In this document: positions 53,497 to 60,823 of the stretch, in pieces | How the letters are laid out: the number at the start of each line of letters is the position of its first letter | How positions within the stretch are numbered: the first letter of the stretch is position 1 | Source of the DNA: an uncultured Clostridium sp. | Lineage (GTDB): Bacteria; Bacillota_I; Bacilli_A; RF39; UBA660 | Assembly: GCA_946414595.1 (NCBI GenBank) | Contig: CAMKPE010000001.1 | Coordinates: forward strand, 110,917 to 174,916 | DNA: 64,000 nucleotides | Direction: 5' to 3' | Translations under genes and position numbers: made by a program | The notes under the pieces: model-generated | What the model was told of the DNA's origin: nothing | The model's input: the letters and a program-made list of their open reading frames with translations, nothing else | Database searches by the model: none

Positions 53497-54393
53497 ATGG
53501 AAAAAGCAAAAGTATATTTTTGTAAAAATATAACACCAGAGAATGTTGTAGAATTGTATAAAAAATTAGGTGTTTCTTTACCTGGAAAAGTAGCAGTAAA
53601 AGTTCATTCTGGAGAAGAAGGAAATCAAAACTATTTGAAACCGGAATTTATGAAACCTATGATTGAATATGTTAATGGTACAGTTGTTGAATGTAATACT
53701 GCATATGGTGATGCCTTTAATAATGGAGAAAGAGATACAACAGAAAAACATTTAAAAGTCATAGAAAAACATGGATGGAATAAATATTTTAATGTTGATT
53801 TAATGGATGCAGAAGGACCAGATATTGAACTATCTATTCCAAATGGTAAAGTATTAAAAAGAGACATAGTTGGGAAAAACATTGAAAACTATAATTCAAT
53901 GTTAGTTTTGTCTCACTTTAAAGGACATCCAATGGGAGGATTTGGAGGAGCATTAAAACAATTATCAATTGGGTGTGCTTCCACTGCAGGGAAAGCTTTA
54001 ATTCATTCAGGAGGAAAAACTGAAGATAGATTTGAATGTTGGAAAAATTCTAATCAAACTGCATTCCTAGAAAGTATGGCAGATGCAGCATCTGCAGTTG
54101 TTAAATACTTCAAAGGTAATATGGCATTTGTAAATATAATGGCAAATATGAGTGTTGACTGTGACTGCTGTTCAGTTGCAGAAGACCCTTGTATGAAAGA
54201 TATTGGAATACTAGCAAGCCTAGACCCAATTGCAATAGACCAAGCATGTATTGATTTAGTAAACAAATCAGATGATCCAGGTAAAGAGCATTTCTTAGAA
54301 AGAGTTAACTCAAGAAATGGAGTACATACAATAGAAGCAGCAAGTGATTTAGGATTTGGAAATCGTGAGTATGAATTAATAGAAATAAACTAG
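53497..54393 (+). CDS. DUF362-type putative iron-sulfur protein
   Basis: A 298-residue protein of the DUF362 family: KVAVKVHSGEEGNQNYLKP, VVECNTAYGDA, VLSHFKGHPMGGFGGALKQL, SIGCASTAGK, a Cys cluster CDCCSVAEDPCM and ASLDPIAIDQACIDLV. The conserved Cys suggest an Fe-S cluster. The family is uncharacterised; some members are ferredoxin-like redox proteins. Ends in a terminator containing its stop. Confidence 0.85.
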   Translation: MEKAKVYFCKNITPENVVELYKKLGVSLPGKVAVKVHSGEEGNQNYLKPEFMKPMIEYVNGTVVECNTAYGDAFNNGERDTTEKHLKVIEKHGWNKYFNVDLMDAEGPDIELSIPNGKVLKRDIVGKNIENYNSMLVLSHFKGHPMGGFGGALKQLSIGCASTAGKALIHSGGKTEDRFECWKNSNQTAFLESMADAASAVVKYFKGNMAFVNIMANMSVDCDCCSVAEDPCMKDIGILASLDPIAIDQACIDLVNKSDDPGKEHFLERVNSRNGVHTIEAASDLGFGNREYELIEIN

Positions 54394-54412
54394 GATTAAC
54401 TCCTAGTTTTTT
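54388..54412 (+). terminator. Terminator containing the DUF362 stop codon
   Basis: An 8-bp stem (54388-54395 with 54401-54408), 5-base loop, T6. The TAG at 54391-54393 lies inside the stem. Extended -10 TGCTATAAT (54424-54432) follows. Confidence 0.8.
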
Positions 54413-54467
54413 AATTTAGATTATGCTATAATAAGAAACTGATTTGAATTTTTTGAAGGAGGAAGTT

Positions 54468-55349
54468 ATGGTTGTAGATTTTAAACAAGAAGAAATACAA
54501 GAAGAAGAAAAATCTTCTAGAATACCTTTCTCTGGATATATTTCTCCAAAGGGTGAATTAATAAACTTTGATGTAACATTACAAGGATATCATCATCAAG
54601 CTTCTACTAATCCAGTATCACAAATGTTTATTAAATATGTTAGTTACATGAGAGATAAAGATGATAAAACAATCTATAGAGGATGTCCTTATTATGATGA
54701 TGAAACTTTTGAAGAGTTTTATAGAAGAATACAAAGAGATATAGATAACTTAGACGATTATATAAAAAGAGGATTTGGAGATCCTTATGATTATTTTGAA
54801 ATGGAATTATTACATTTTTTCAAAAATGCTTATAGAGATAATAACTTTTTTGAATCTATTGGAAGAATATTAAAAATTAGCGATGAAGAAGAAATGAGAG
54901 CAATTCTTCAAAGAAGAAAAGAATATAATCATCCAATGGAACTTGAAATGAGTCTTGCTGATTATTTTGTATATGATTTATTAAGACTTATGAAAGATAT
55001 ATGTATAATGTATCTTGGATATGATTCTTTAGAAACAAAAAAACCTGATGGGTCTAGTATAGAAATAAATCAAGAAGGAGAATATGATCTTGATTTTTTA
55101 GAAACACCTAGAGTAATTACAACATCAAGTGATAACATAAGAGATAAATATTATAATTATTTATTAATGGATTGGAAAATAGATAAAATGCCAAGATATG
55201 TTTATAATCAAGAAACAGGTTTATATGAACCAGAAGATCCAAGCGTTGCTCTTTCTTTAATGGGAAATGAAAGAATGTATGAAAAAGAAATTCAAAGTAT
55301 AAAAAGATTAGTACCAAGACATGAAAGATACCAATATTTTAGAAAATAA
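54468..55349 (+). CDS. Cytosolic protein of unknown function
   Basis: A 293-residue acidic, helical protein (YISPKGELINFDVTLQGYHH, YRGCPYYDDETFEEFYRRIQ). No motif recognised. AAGGAGGAAG places the start at ATG 54468, not at the frame's first ATG 54444. Own promoter (TGCTATAAT) and terminator. Confidence 0.75.
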   Translation: MVVDFKQEEIQEEEKSSRIPFSGYISPKGELINFDVTLQGYHHQASTNPVSQMFIKYVSYMRDKDDKTIYRGCPYYDDETFEEFYRRIQRDIDNLDDYIKRGFGDPYDYFEMELLHFFKNAYRDNNFFESIGRILKISDEEEMRAILQRRKEYNHPMELEMSLADYFVYDLLRLMKDICIMYLGYDSLETKKPDGSSIEINQEGEYDLDFLETPRVITTSSDNIRDKYYNYLLMDWKIDKMPRYVYNQETGLYEPEDPSVALSLMGNERMYEKEIQSIKRLVPRHERYQYFRK

Positions 55350-55368
55350 AATAGTATCTTTCTTTTTT
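55323..55368 (+). terminator. Terminator overlapping the 3' end of the 54468 gene
   Basis: A 9-bp stem (55323-55331 with 55354-55362) enclosing an AT-rich inner stem that carries the stop codon; C/T tract with six T. Confidence 0.6.
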
Positions 55369-55409
55369 ATTTTAATATGATACAATTACTACTGGGTGAA
55401 GGTGATAAT

Positions 55410-56297
55410 ATGAAAAACTTTTTACACAAAAAATTTAAATGGGATTTACATGAAATAGTTATGGATACTATAGGAGTATTACTATTTTCATTTTCTATTA
55501 ACTTTTTTATTGAACCATCACACTTATATAGTGGAGGAGTTTTAGGATTATCTCAGCTATTAAATAATTTATTTAATGATATATTTAATTTATCAAATAA
55601 TATTACAAGTATTATTTATTTTGCATTTAATGTTCCACTATTTATACTGGCATATTTTAAGATTAGTAAAAGCTTTTGTTATAGAACTGTTTATACAATA
55701 ATTGTTCAAACAATTGCTTTGATGTTAATACCAATTCCTAAAGAAATGATTGTTGATGAATTACTTACTAATGTATTAATTGGTGGTACTTTAGTAGGTA
55801 TAGGATGCGCTCTAATCTTGTCTTCTACAGGATCAACTGGTGGAACAGATATAATTGGAATAGTATTATCAAATAAATATGCAAAGTTTAGTGTAGGTAA
55901 ATTTGCTATGATATTTAACTTCTGTATATTTGGAATAAGTGGAATAGCTTATGGTCTATCAACAATGATTTATTCAATTATGTATTCAATTGTTGAAAAC
56001 ATATCACTAGATAAATTACATGAACAAAATATAAGTAGTAGTGTATTAATATTTTCTAAAACTAAACCTAATGCGATATTGAAATTTATTAAAGATGATT
56101 TAAATAGGGGAGCTACGTGGTGGAAAGGAACTGGAGAATATAAAGAAACAGATACTTATATAGTATATGTAGCATTATCAAGATATGAATTGCATAAACT
56201 AGAAAAGTTTATTAAAGTAACTAAACAAGATGTATTCTTAACAAAAAGTGATTTTGTTGAAGTATACGGAGAATATGAGAAAAGATTATCAAAATAA
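55410..56297 (+). CDS. YitT-family membrane protein
   Basis: A 295-residue protein with five or six membrane helices (about residues 20-190) of the YitT/DUF161 type (SINFFIEPSHLYSGGVLGLS, LSSTGSTGGTDIIGIVLSNK) and a C-terminal DUF2179 domain (SRYELHKLEKFIKVTKQDVF). Function of the family is not established. ATG 55377 extends the frame, but GAAGGTGAT favours ATG 55410; TGATACAAT at 55378-55386 is the promoter. It converges with the radical SAM operon. Confidence 0.92.
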   Translation: MKNFLHKKFKWDLHEIVMDTIGVLLFSFSINFFIEPSHLYSGGVLGLSQLLNNLFNDIFNLSNNITSIIYFAFNVPLFILAYFKISKSFCYRTVYTIIVQTIALMLIPIPKEMIVDELLTNVLIGGTLVGIGCALILSSTGSTGGTDIIGIVLSNKYAKFSVGKFAMIFNFCIFGISGIAYGLSTMIYSIMYSIVENISLDKLHEQNISSSVLIFSKTKPNAILKFIKDDLNRGATWWKGTGEYKETDTYIVYVALSRYELHKLEKFIKVTKQDVFLTKSDFVEVYGEYEKRLSK

Positions 56298-56323
56298 AAA
56301 AATGCATTTTTCAATGCATTTTT
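56298..56323. terminator. Bidirectional terminator between the YitT gene and the radical SAM operon
   Basis: A perfect 11-bp stem (56298-56308 with 56313-56323), loop TTTC, with A and T flanks. Confidence 0.85.
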
Positions 56324-57492
56324 TATTTAACATTATTTGCTAATTTATCAATATCATATTTCTTTGGATACTTCTTACTAGTATCTATGAGCTTTGTATA
56401 AAACTCTTTTAATTTATCTGGAAGTATTGGAATTATTTCTTTTTCAATTAAAGGCATTAAGTTACAGCATATTGGATCTACATTAACATAATCACCTAAG
56501 TAATACATTGCGTCAACTCTACAACCAGTATTACATAAATGAATATATCTACAATCCATACATTCTTTAAAGTCTTTAATTTTTATGTCATAGAATGGAT
56601 GAGAAAATTTCTTATCAATAGCTTTCTTTAAAGATCCTTCTTTAACATAGTTAGCCATTGGTAAATCCATACTAGGGCAGAAGATCATATCTCCATTAGG
56701 ACGCATTGGGAAGCTTCCTCTTCTATATGCACATGGATGATCGTCATAATTAAACTCAATAACATTATCTGGTGTTATTTCAGATTTAAATATATTAAAT
56801 AATTCAAGTTCAAAAGTAGGTTTTTCTTTTAAATAATCTATAAGAATTTCTTTAACTACTTGAATAAAATCTTCAAACTTAGGTAGTTTATATTCTTTAT
56901 AGAATTCAATATATCTTCCTAGTATAAATGGAAGATCAACTCTCCATCTATCTACTTTTAATTCTTTTAACTTATTATATAATGGAATAATTTCTTTTAA
57001 ATTCATTTTAGTTACTTCAGTATTAATAACTATCTTAAATCCATTATCTTTTAATTTTTTAATAGTACTTATAACATCTTTATAAGAACTTCCAACTCTT
57101 ACTTTGTCATGATTTTCAAAACCATCAAGTGATATTTTAATTTCACTTATATGTTTCATTTTCTTTAATTTCTTAATATATTCATCATTTAAAAATAATA
57201 GTTTAGAATTTGTAAGTATTTCTACTTTTAAATCTTTAGCATATTCAAGTATTTCAAAGAAATCTTTTCTTGTAAAAGGTTCTCCACCTGAGAATATAAA
57301 TCTTTTACAACCCATTTCTTTTGCTTCATCAATTAGTTTCTTTATTGTTTCTGTAGACATTTCATTTGATATCTTTTTATCCTCATTAAATTGAGCATTA
57401 TAGCAATATTTGCACATTAAATTACATTTACCTGTTATCTCTAGGTGAATGGAATTAATGTCATATTTTTTCATTGGAATTGCTTTTTGCAT
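56323..57492 (-). CDS. Radical SAM/SPASM-type protein 2 of a candidate RiPP locus
   Basis: A 389-residue enzyme. The radical SAM Cys are in GKCNLMCKYCYNAQ (C-x3-C-x2-C), the SAM-binding GGEPF is present (FSGGEPFTRKDFFE), and the C-terminus has a SPASM-like set of Cys (IFCPSMD, CMDCRYIHLCNTGCRVDAM, DPICCNLM) able to hold auxiliary 4Fe-4S clusters, as in peptide-modifying enzymes (anSME, PqqE, sactisynthases). No separate peptide-recognition domain is obvious. GGAGGT precedes ATG 57492, 12 bases after the first radical SAM gene. The two enzymes probably act on the same small substrate. Confidence 0.9.
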   Translation of the reverse strand: MQKAIPMKKYDINSIHLEITGKCNLMCKYCYNAQFNEDKKISNEMSTETIKKLIDEAKEMGCKRFIFSGGEPFTRKDFFEILEYAKDLKVEILTNSKLLFLNDEYIKKLKKMKHISEIKISLDGFENHDKVRVGSSYKDVISTIKKLKDNGFKIVINTEVTKMNLKEIIPLYNKLKELKVDRWRVDLPFILGRYIEFYKEYKLPKFEDFIQVVKEILIDYLKEKPTFELELFNIFKSEITPDNVIEFNYDDHPCAYRRGSFPMRPNGDMIFCPSMDLPMANYVKEGSLKKAIDKKFSHPFYDIKIKDFKECMDCRYIHLCNTGCRVDAMYYLGDYVNVDPICCNLMPLIEKEIIPILPDKLKEFYTKLIDTSKKYPKKYDIDKLANNVK

Positions 57493-57504
57493 ATTATACC
57501 TCCA

Positions 57505-58365
57505 TTAGTATTTAACGAATTCTTCTACGAAACAAACTTTCTTTCTTTTTTCTGGAACCAATTTCTTAATGTTTTGTCTCATTGTTTCAACATTATCTTC
57601 ACAAGTTCCTATCTTATATTCTGGATAACTTGTAAGTGCTGTACAAGGGAATACATCTCCATCCCAGTTCATTACAAAGTCTTGATAGAATCCACATTCA
57701 CATCCATCATCGTATCTGATGTCAATGTCTTTCTTATCAACTTTACTTATTAATTCTTTTACTCTTGCAATTTCTTCTGGCTCTAATCTCTCATCACTTA
57801 TTTGGAATCCTCTTCCAGCAGGTGTTAATTGAGAGAAGAATAAATCATGAATGTCATTATCTAAACAAAATTTAATTAAAGGTTCTACATCACCAAGAGT
57901 ACTCTTCATTATTGTCATATTGATACCTACATCGAAATGTTGTTTTAATTTCTTAACATTTTCTAATGTATCATCAAGATCATGATCAACTCCTACAATC
58001 TCTTTATATTTATCTTTTCTAAGAGATAGTAGACTAACTTTGACTAAATTTGGTTTAACTAACTCTAAGTCATTAATTATATCATCAGTAACACAACTTC
58101 CATTTGTTGTAAAATTGAATTGAATTTCTGGATGATCTTTATGAACTTCTGCTAAATATTCACATAGCTCATGAAAGTGTTCATATAAGAATGGTTCACC
58201 TCCAGCAAAACGTACGAATGTAACTCCATTTGGTTCAATTACATTTTCATAGTACTTTTTCATATATTCAACTGGTAGTTGTTTAATTCCACCTCTAACG
58301 TAACAGTGTACGCATTTAAAATTACAATTATTATTTAATAAAATTATTGGTTTGCATATAAGCAT
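57505..58365 (-). CDS. Radical SAM protein 1 of a candidate RiPP locus
   Basis: A 286-residue radical SAM protein: NNNCNFKCVHCYVRGG (C-x3-C-x2-C), FAGGEPFLYEHFHEL, and a short C-terminal Cys segment (DDGCECGFYQDFVMNWDGDV and FPCTALTSYPEYKIG) like a twitch/SPASM auxiliary-cluster site, with a further Cys in KVCFVEEF. Similar in layout to PqqE- or NirJ/AhbD-type enzymes. AGGAGG lies 9 bases before ATG 58365. Directly upstream are a perfect hairpin, a 10-codon ORF and a 32-codon Cys-rich ORF, all on this strand, suggesting a ribosomally made, modified peptide. Confidence 0.9.
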   Translation of the reverse strand: MLICKPIILLNNNCNFKCVHCYVRGGIKQLPVEYMKKYYENVIEPNGVTFVRFAGGEPFLYEHFHELCEYLAEVHKDHPEIQFNFTTNGSCVTDDIINDLELVKPNLVKVSLLSLRKDKYKEIVGVDHDLDDTLENVKKLKQHFDVGINMTIMKSTLGDVEPLIKFCLDNDIHDLFFSQLTPAGRGFQISDERLEPEEIARVKELISKVDKKDIDIRYDDGCECGFYQDFVMNWDGDVFPCTALTSYPEYKIGTCEDNVETMRQNIKKLVPEKRKKVCFVEEFVKY

Positions 58366-58413
58366 ATTCTAAAACCTCCTAACATATCCTAATTAGCAAA
58401 ACATTGGTGATAG

Positions 58414-58440
58414 TTGGTATGTGCAAAGAGCACATACCAA
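58414..58440 (-). promoter_or_regulatory. Perfect 11-bp hairpin between the 10-codon ORF and radical SAM gene 1
   Basis: 58414-58424 pairs with 58430-58440, loop of 5 bases, followed by ACTATCACC on the minus strand, so it is not a T-tailed terminator. It may stabilise or process the mRNA, or affect translation of its neighbours. Confidence 0.7.
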
Positions 58441-58459
58441 ATCTACCAGGATTATTATC

Positions 58460-58492
58460 CTATCCATCTGTGCAGTGTCCTTTTAGTGTCAT
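58460..58492 (-). CDS. Ten-codon ORF before the radical SAM genes
   Basis: The strongest Shine-Dalgarno of the region, AGGAGG, stands 8 bases before an ATG that codes MTLKGHCTDG and then TAG. It could be a very short precursor peptide (one Cys), or a leader peptide controlling the operon together with the hairpin. In the same frame the DNA stays open after the TAG for 25 more codons to a TAG 16 bases before the radical SAM start; a different frame, 58467-58393, codes 24 residues (MDRIIILVDLV...SPMFC) without a good RBS. Translation is likely; function is a guess. Confidence 0.5.
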   Translation of the reverse strand: MTLKGHCTDG

Positions 58493-58513
58493 GCTAATCA
58501 CCTCCTTTTCTAT

Positions 58514-58547
58514 AAAAAAAATAGCAGCCCACAAAAAGCCACTATTT
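58514..58547 (-). terminator. Terminator after the small Cys-rich peptide gene
   Basis: On the minus strand a 10-bp stem with two G-T pairs (58547-58538 with 58528-58519) leads into eight T. It overlaps the peptide's TAG (58544-58542). Partial read-through would give more peptide mRNA than enzyme mRNA. Confidence 0.75.
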
Positions 58548-58640
58548 TATTTCAGATTTAAGCACACACAAACAACTACAGCAACGTATGTCGCTTTTAA
58601 AACGTTTTTTAGACATTTTATAAAGTCTCTTTTTTTCCAT
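58542..58640 (-). CDS. 32-residue Cys-rich peptide, candidate RiPP precursor
   Basis: A small ORF with GAGG 6 bases before its ATG and a good promoter. The first 19 residues are very basic (starts MEKKRLYKMSKKRFK), followed by RCCSCLC at 19-25 and a short tail (VLKSEIK). A basic leader followed by a C-C-x-C-x-C core fits a substrate of radical SAM enzymes that make thioether or related links. It does not match the SCIFF, PqqA, mycofactocin or streptide precursors that I know. Separated from the enzymes by a leaky-looking terminator, an arrangement common for precursor genes. The link to the enzymes is inferred from synteny. Confidence 0.6.
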   Translation of the reverse strand: MEKKRLYKMSKKRFKSDIRCCSCLCVLKSEIK

Positions 58641-58667
58641 ACACTACCTCATCAATTTGTTAACTAA

Positions 58668-58695
58668 ATTATAATGCTTTAAAATAGAAAGTCAA
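58668..58695 (-). promoter_or_regulatory. Promoter of the candidate RiPP locus
   Basis: On the minus strand TTGACT (58695-58690), 16 bases, consensus TATAAT (58673-58668), 27 bases before the peptide ATG. Confidence 0.75.
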
Positions 58696-58754
58696 CTACT
58701 TTTATAAAAAAAATAAAAAAAACTTGCATTTATATAGATTTATTCAATAAAAAG

Positions 58755-58763
58755 TGGTATAAT
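58755..58763 (+). promoter_or_regulatory. Extended -10 promoter of the 58800 gene
   Basis: TGGTATAAT, divergent to the RiPP promoter. With transcription from about 58770, ATG 58776 would have almost no leader, which supports ATG 58800. Confidence 0.6.
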
Positions 58764-58799
58764 AACAGCCATAAAATGTTGGGGAAAGTGGGTACTTTT

Positions 58800-59831
58800 A
58801 TGGAAAATATATTAATATGTATATTACTAATACTTATTTTAGCACTTGTATTAACTCTTATATTTGAGAATATAAGAAAGATTTTTGAACGCAATAAAAA
58901 CAGACATTTATACAGCAAAATTGATGAGGATAACTTAGTTGTTACAAGAAGGGTTGTTCCTGAAAATACTAAAAAAGCAAAAGAAAGCAAGAAAACAGAC
59001 AGAACAATAATAAGAATTCAAGACGATCTTGAAGAAGAAAAAAGAATTCTTGTAAGAGAAAGAGAAGAATTAAAACTTAAAAAAGAAGAAGAGAAACAAA
59101 GAAGAATTATTGAAAAAGAAGAAGAAAAAGAAAGATTAAGAATCCAAAGATTAAAAGAAGAAAGACGTCTTGCTAAAGAAAAAAGAAAAGAAGAAAGACA
59201 AGCAAGAAGAAAAGCTAAACGTGAAGAAAAAGAAGCAAGAAGACAAGCAAAGATTCTTGAAAAAGAAGAAGAAAAGAAAGCAAGAGCAATTGCTGAAGAA
59301 GAAGAAAGAATAGTTCGTCTTGCTGCAGAAAAAGAAGAAGCAAAGATAAGAAAAAGAGAAGAAGCTAAAGCTAAGAGATTAAAAGAAAAAGAAAATAAAA
59401 TTAAAGAAGAAAAATTAGCTAAAGAACGTTTAGAAAAAGAAAAAGCTAAAGAAGCTAAAAGAATGGCTAAGAAAAGAATAGCAGAGGAAAAACGTCTTAT
59501 TAAAGAAGAAAAAGAAAAAGAACGTCTTCAATTAGCAGAAGAAAAGCGTCTTCAAAAAGAGCAACTTGCAAAAGTAACTGCACAGGAAGCAAAACTAAAA
59601 AAAGAAATAAAAAAAGATAATGGGTATGAAACTTATGTAAAAATAAAGTTTTATGCTTCAAAGAAGATCTTTATATATGTAGTTTCTGAAGATACTATTT
59701 TAGTAGAAGGACAAAAAATCAAAGTTAGAATTGATGAAAAAACTGTTAGAACTGCTACAGTTATCAAAGGAAACTATATTAAAAAGAAATATAAAAACTT
59801 TGAATACAAAACAATAGAACTTGTAAAATAA
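58800..59831 (+). CDS. Membrane-anchored Lys/Glu/Arg-rich helical protein
   Basis: A 343-residue protein: N-terminal membrane helix (about 3-23), a linker, then about 190 residues almost only of Glu, Lys, Arg and Ala (about 85-270), which should form a long single alpha-helix or coiled coil, and a C-terminal domain of about 65 residues with KIKFYASKKIFIYVVSEDTI and GQKIKVRIDEKT, probably beta strands. Reminiscent of TolA-like spacers. Function unknown. GTGGGT is a poor RBS; the start is chosen on promoter position and the membrane helix. Confidence 0.75.
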   Translation: MENILICILLILILALVLTLIFENIRKIFERNKNRHLYSKIDEDNLVVTRRVVPENTKKAKESKKTDRTIIRIQDDLEEEKRILVREREELKLKKEEEKQRRIIEKEEEKERLRIQRLKEERRLAKEKRKEERQARRKAKREEKEARRQAKILEKEEEKKARAIAEEEERIVRLAAEKEEAKIRKREEAKAKRLKEKENKIKEEKLAKERLEKEKAKEAKRMAKKRIAEEKRLIKEEKEKERLQLAEEKRLQKEQLAKVTAQEAKLKKEIKKDNGYETYVKIKFYASKKIFIYVVSEDTILVEGQKIKVRIDEKTVRTATVIKGNYIKKKYKNFEYKTIELVK

Positions 59832-59855
59832 TCAGTAAATCTGGTTATTTTTTTT
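59825..59855 (+). terminator. Terminator containing the stop codon of the 58800 gene
   Basis: An 11-bp stem with one G-T pair (59825-59835 with 59841-59851), 5-base loop, T8. The TAA at 59829-59831 is in the stem. Confidence 0.85.
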
Positions 59856-59897
59856 GTAAACTTTGTGTCTCTTTGTAATACTTTACTTGTTATTACG

Positions 59898-59926
59898 TTG
59901 ATTATACACTTGAAGCATATTATAAT
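59898..59926 (+). promoter_or_regulatory. Promoter of the 36-residue membrane protein
   Basis: TTGATT (59898-59903), 17 bases, consensus TATAAT (59921-59926). Confidence 0.7.
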
Positions 59927-59964
59927 TAACTTAGAGAGAGTAGATATTAAAAGGAGGAAAGAAT

Positions 59965-60075
59965 ATGAAAAAGAAAGCTAAAGTTGCCGGAATTGGAGCA
60001 GCACTAATTGCAATTCTATCAGTAATTACATTTGGTTTAATTAAAAGAAAAAAACAACAAGATGAGGAAGAATAG
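59965..60075 (+). CDS. 36-residue single-span membrane protein
   Basis: A small ORF with perfect AGGAGG, good promoter and terminator. Basic N-terminus (MKKKAKVAG), one hydrophobic helix (about residues 7-26: GIGAALIAILSVITFGLI), then KRKKQQDEEE. The isolated, well-signalled unit argues for a real gene. The layout resembles small regulatory membrane proteins or type I toxins; neither is supported further. Ends in an intrinsic terminator. Confidence 0.75.
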   Translation: MKKKAKVAGIGAALIAILSVITFGLIKRKKQQDEEE

Positions 60076-60098
60076 AAGTCACTTTAGTGGCTTTTTTT
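60076..60098 (+). terminator. Terminator after the 36-residue protein
   Basis: A 7-bp stem with one G-T pair (60076-60082 with 60087-60093), loop TTTA, T7. It starts right after the TAG. Confidence 0.8.
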
Positions 60099-60125
60099 CT
60101 CACTTAAGGAAAAGAAGGTGAAAAT

Positions 60126-60737
60126 TTGACTGATGAATTAGGTGACATTACCGAGATTCAATTAAAATGCGATTTTGCTTTACAAACTCTTCTTACCGAA
60201 CTAAATGTTCTTATTAAAGAGTATGAATTTAAAAATAAAGTAAATCCAGTAGAGCATATTAAATCAAGAATTAAAACAAGAGATAGCATTGTTAAAAAAC
60301 TTATTAGAAAAGGTTATGAAGTTAATGTTGATAACTTAGTTGACCACATACACGACATTGTTGGTGTAAGAATAGTATGTTCATTTTTATCGGATGTTTA
60401 CGATATAGTTAAAATTATTAAGAATTCTAATCTATATCAAATAAAAAAAGAAGATGACTTTATAAAGAATCCGAAAGAATCAGGATACTCTAGTTATCAC
60501 TTGAATGTTTTAGTACCAATACATTTAAATGGCAGAGTAGAAATGGTTGAAGCTGAAATACAAATTAGAACAATGGCAATGGATTTCTGGGCTAGTCTAG
60601 ATCATAAAATAAAATATAAATTTGAAGGACTAATGCCTGATGAAGTAAAAGAGGAATTATATAATTGTTCTAACGAAGTAAAACAGTTGGATGCTAAAAT
60701 GTATAGATTAAATGAAATAATGAACAAATATAAATAG
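60126..60737 (+). CDS. Small alarmone synthetase (RelQ/RelP type)
   Basis: A 203-residue (p)ppGpp synthetase without hydrolase or regulatory domains. RelA/SpoT synthetase motifs are complete: IKTRDSIVKKLIRKG, DIVGVRIVCSFLSDVYDIV, GYSSYHLNVLVP and EIQIRTMAMDFWASLDHKIK. Length and order match RelQ (YjbM). It transfers pyrophosphate from ATP to GDP or GTP during stress. AAGGTG is 6 bases before the TTG start at 60126. It has its own terminator; RelA/Rel is not in the window. Confidence 0.93.
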   Translation: MTDELGDITEIQLKCDFALQTLLTELNVLIKEYEFKNKVNPVEHIKSRIKTRDSIVKKLIRKGYEVNVDNLVDHIHDIVGVRIVCSFLSDVYDIVKIIKNSNLYQIKKEDDFIKNPKESGYSSYHLNVLVPIHLNGRVEMVEAEIQIRTMAMDFWASLDHKIKYKFEGLMPDEVKEELYNCSNEVKQLDAKMYRLNEIMNKYK

Positions 60738-60757
60738 ATAGTGTAAACTATCTTTTT
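60736..60757 (+). terminator. Terminator overlapping the alarmone synthetase stop
   Basis: A perfect 7-bp stem (60736-60742 with 60747-60753) with loop GTAA and T5; the first stem bases belong to the TAG stop. Confidence 0.8.
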
Positions 60758-60823
60758 ATTTTGCTTAATAATTTATAATTCATAAGCAATTTATTATATA
60801 ATTATAATAGTAGTGGTGATGAT

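Noticed and set aside
58414..58440. Terminator between the 10-codon ORF and the radical SAM genes
   Set aside because: The perfect stem is not followed by T residues, and the enzymes have no separate promoter after it.
58404..58667. An 87-codon plus-strand ORF across the radical SAM leader
   Set aside because: It is antisense to the promoter, peptide, terminator and 10-codon ORF, which have convincing signals on the minus strand.
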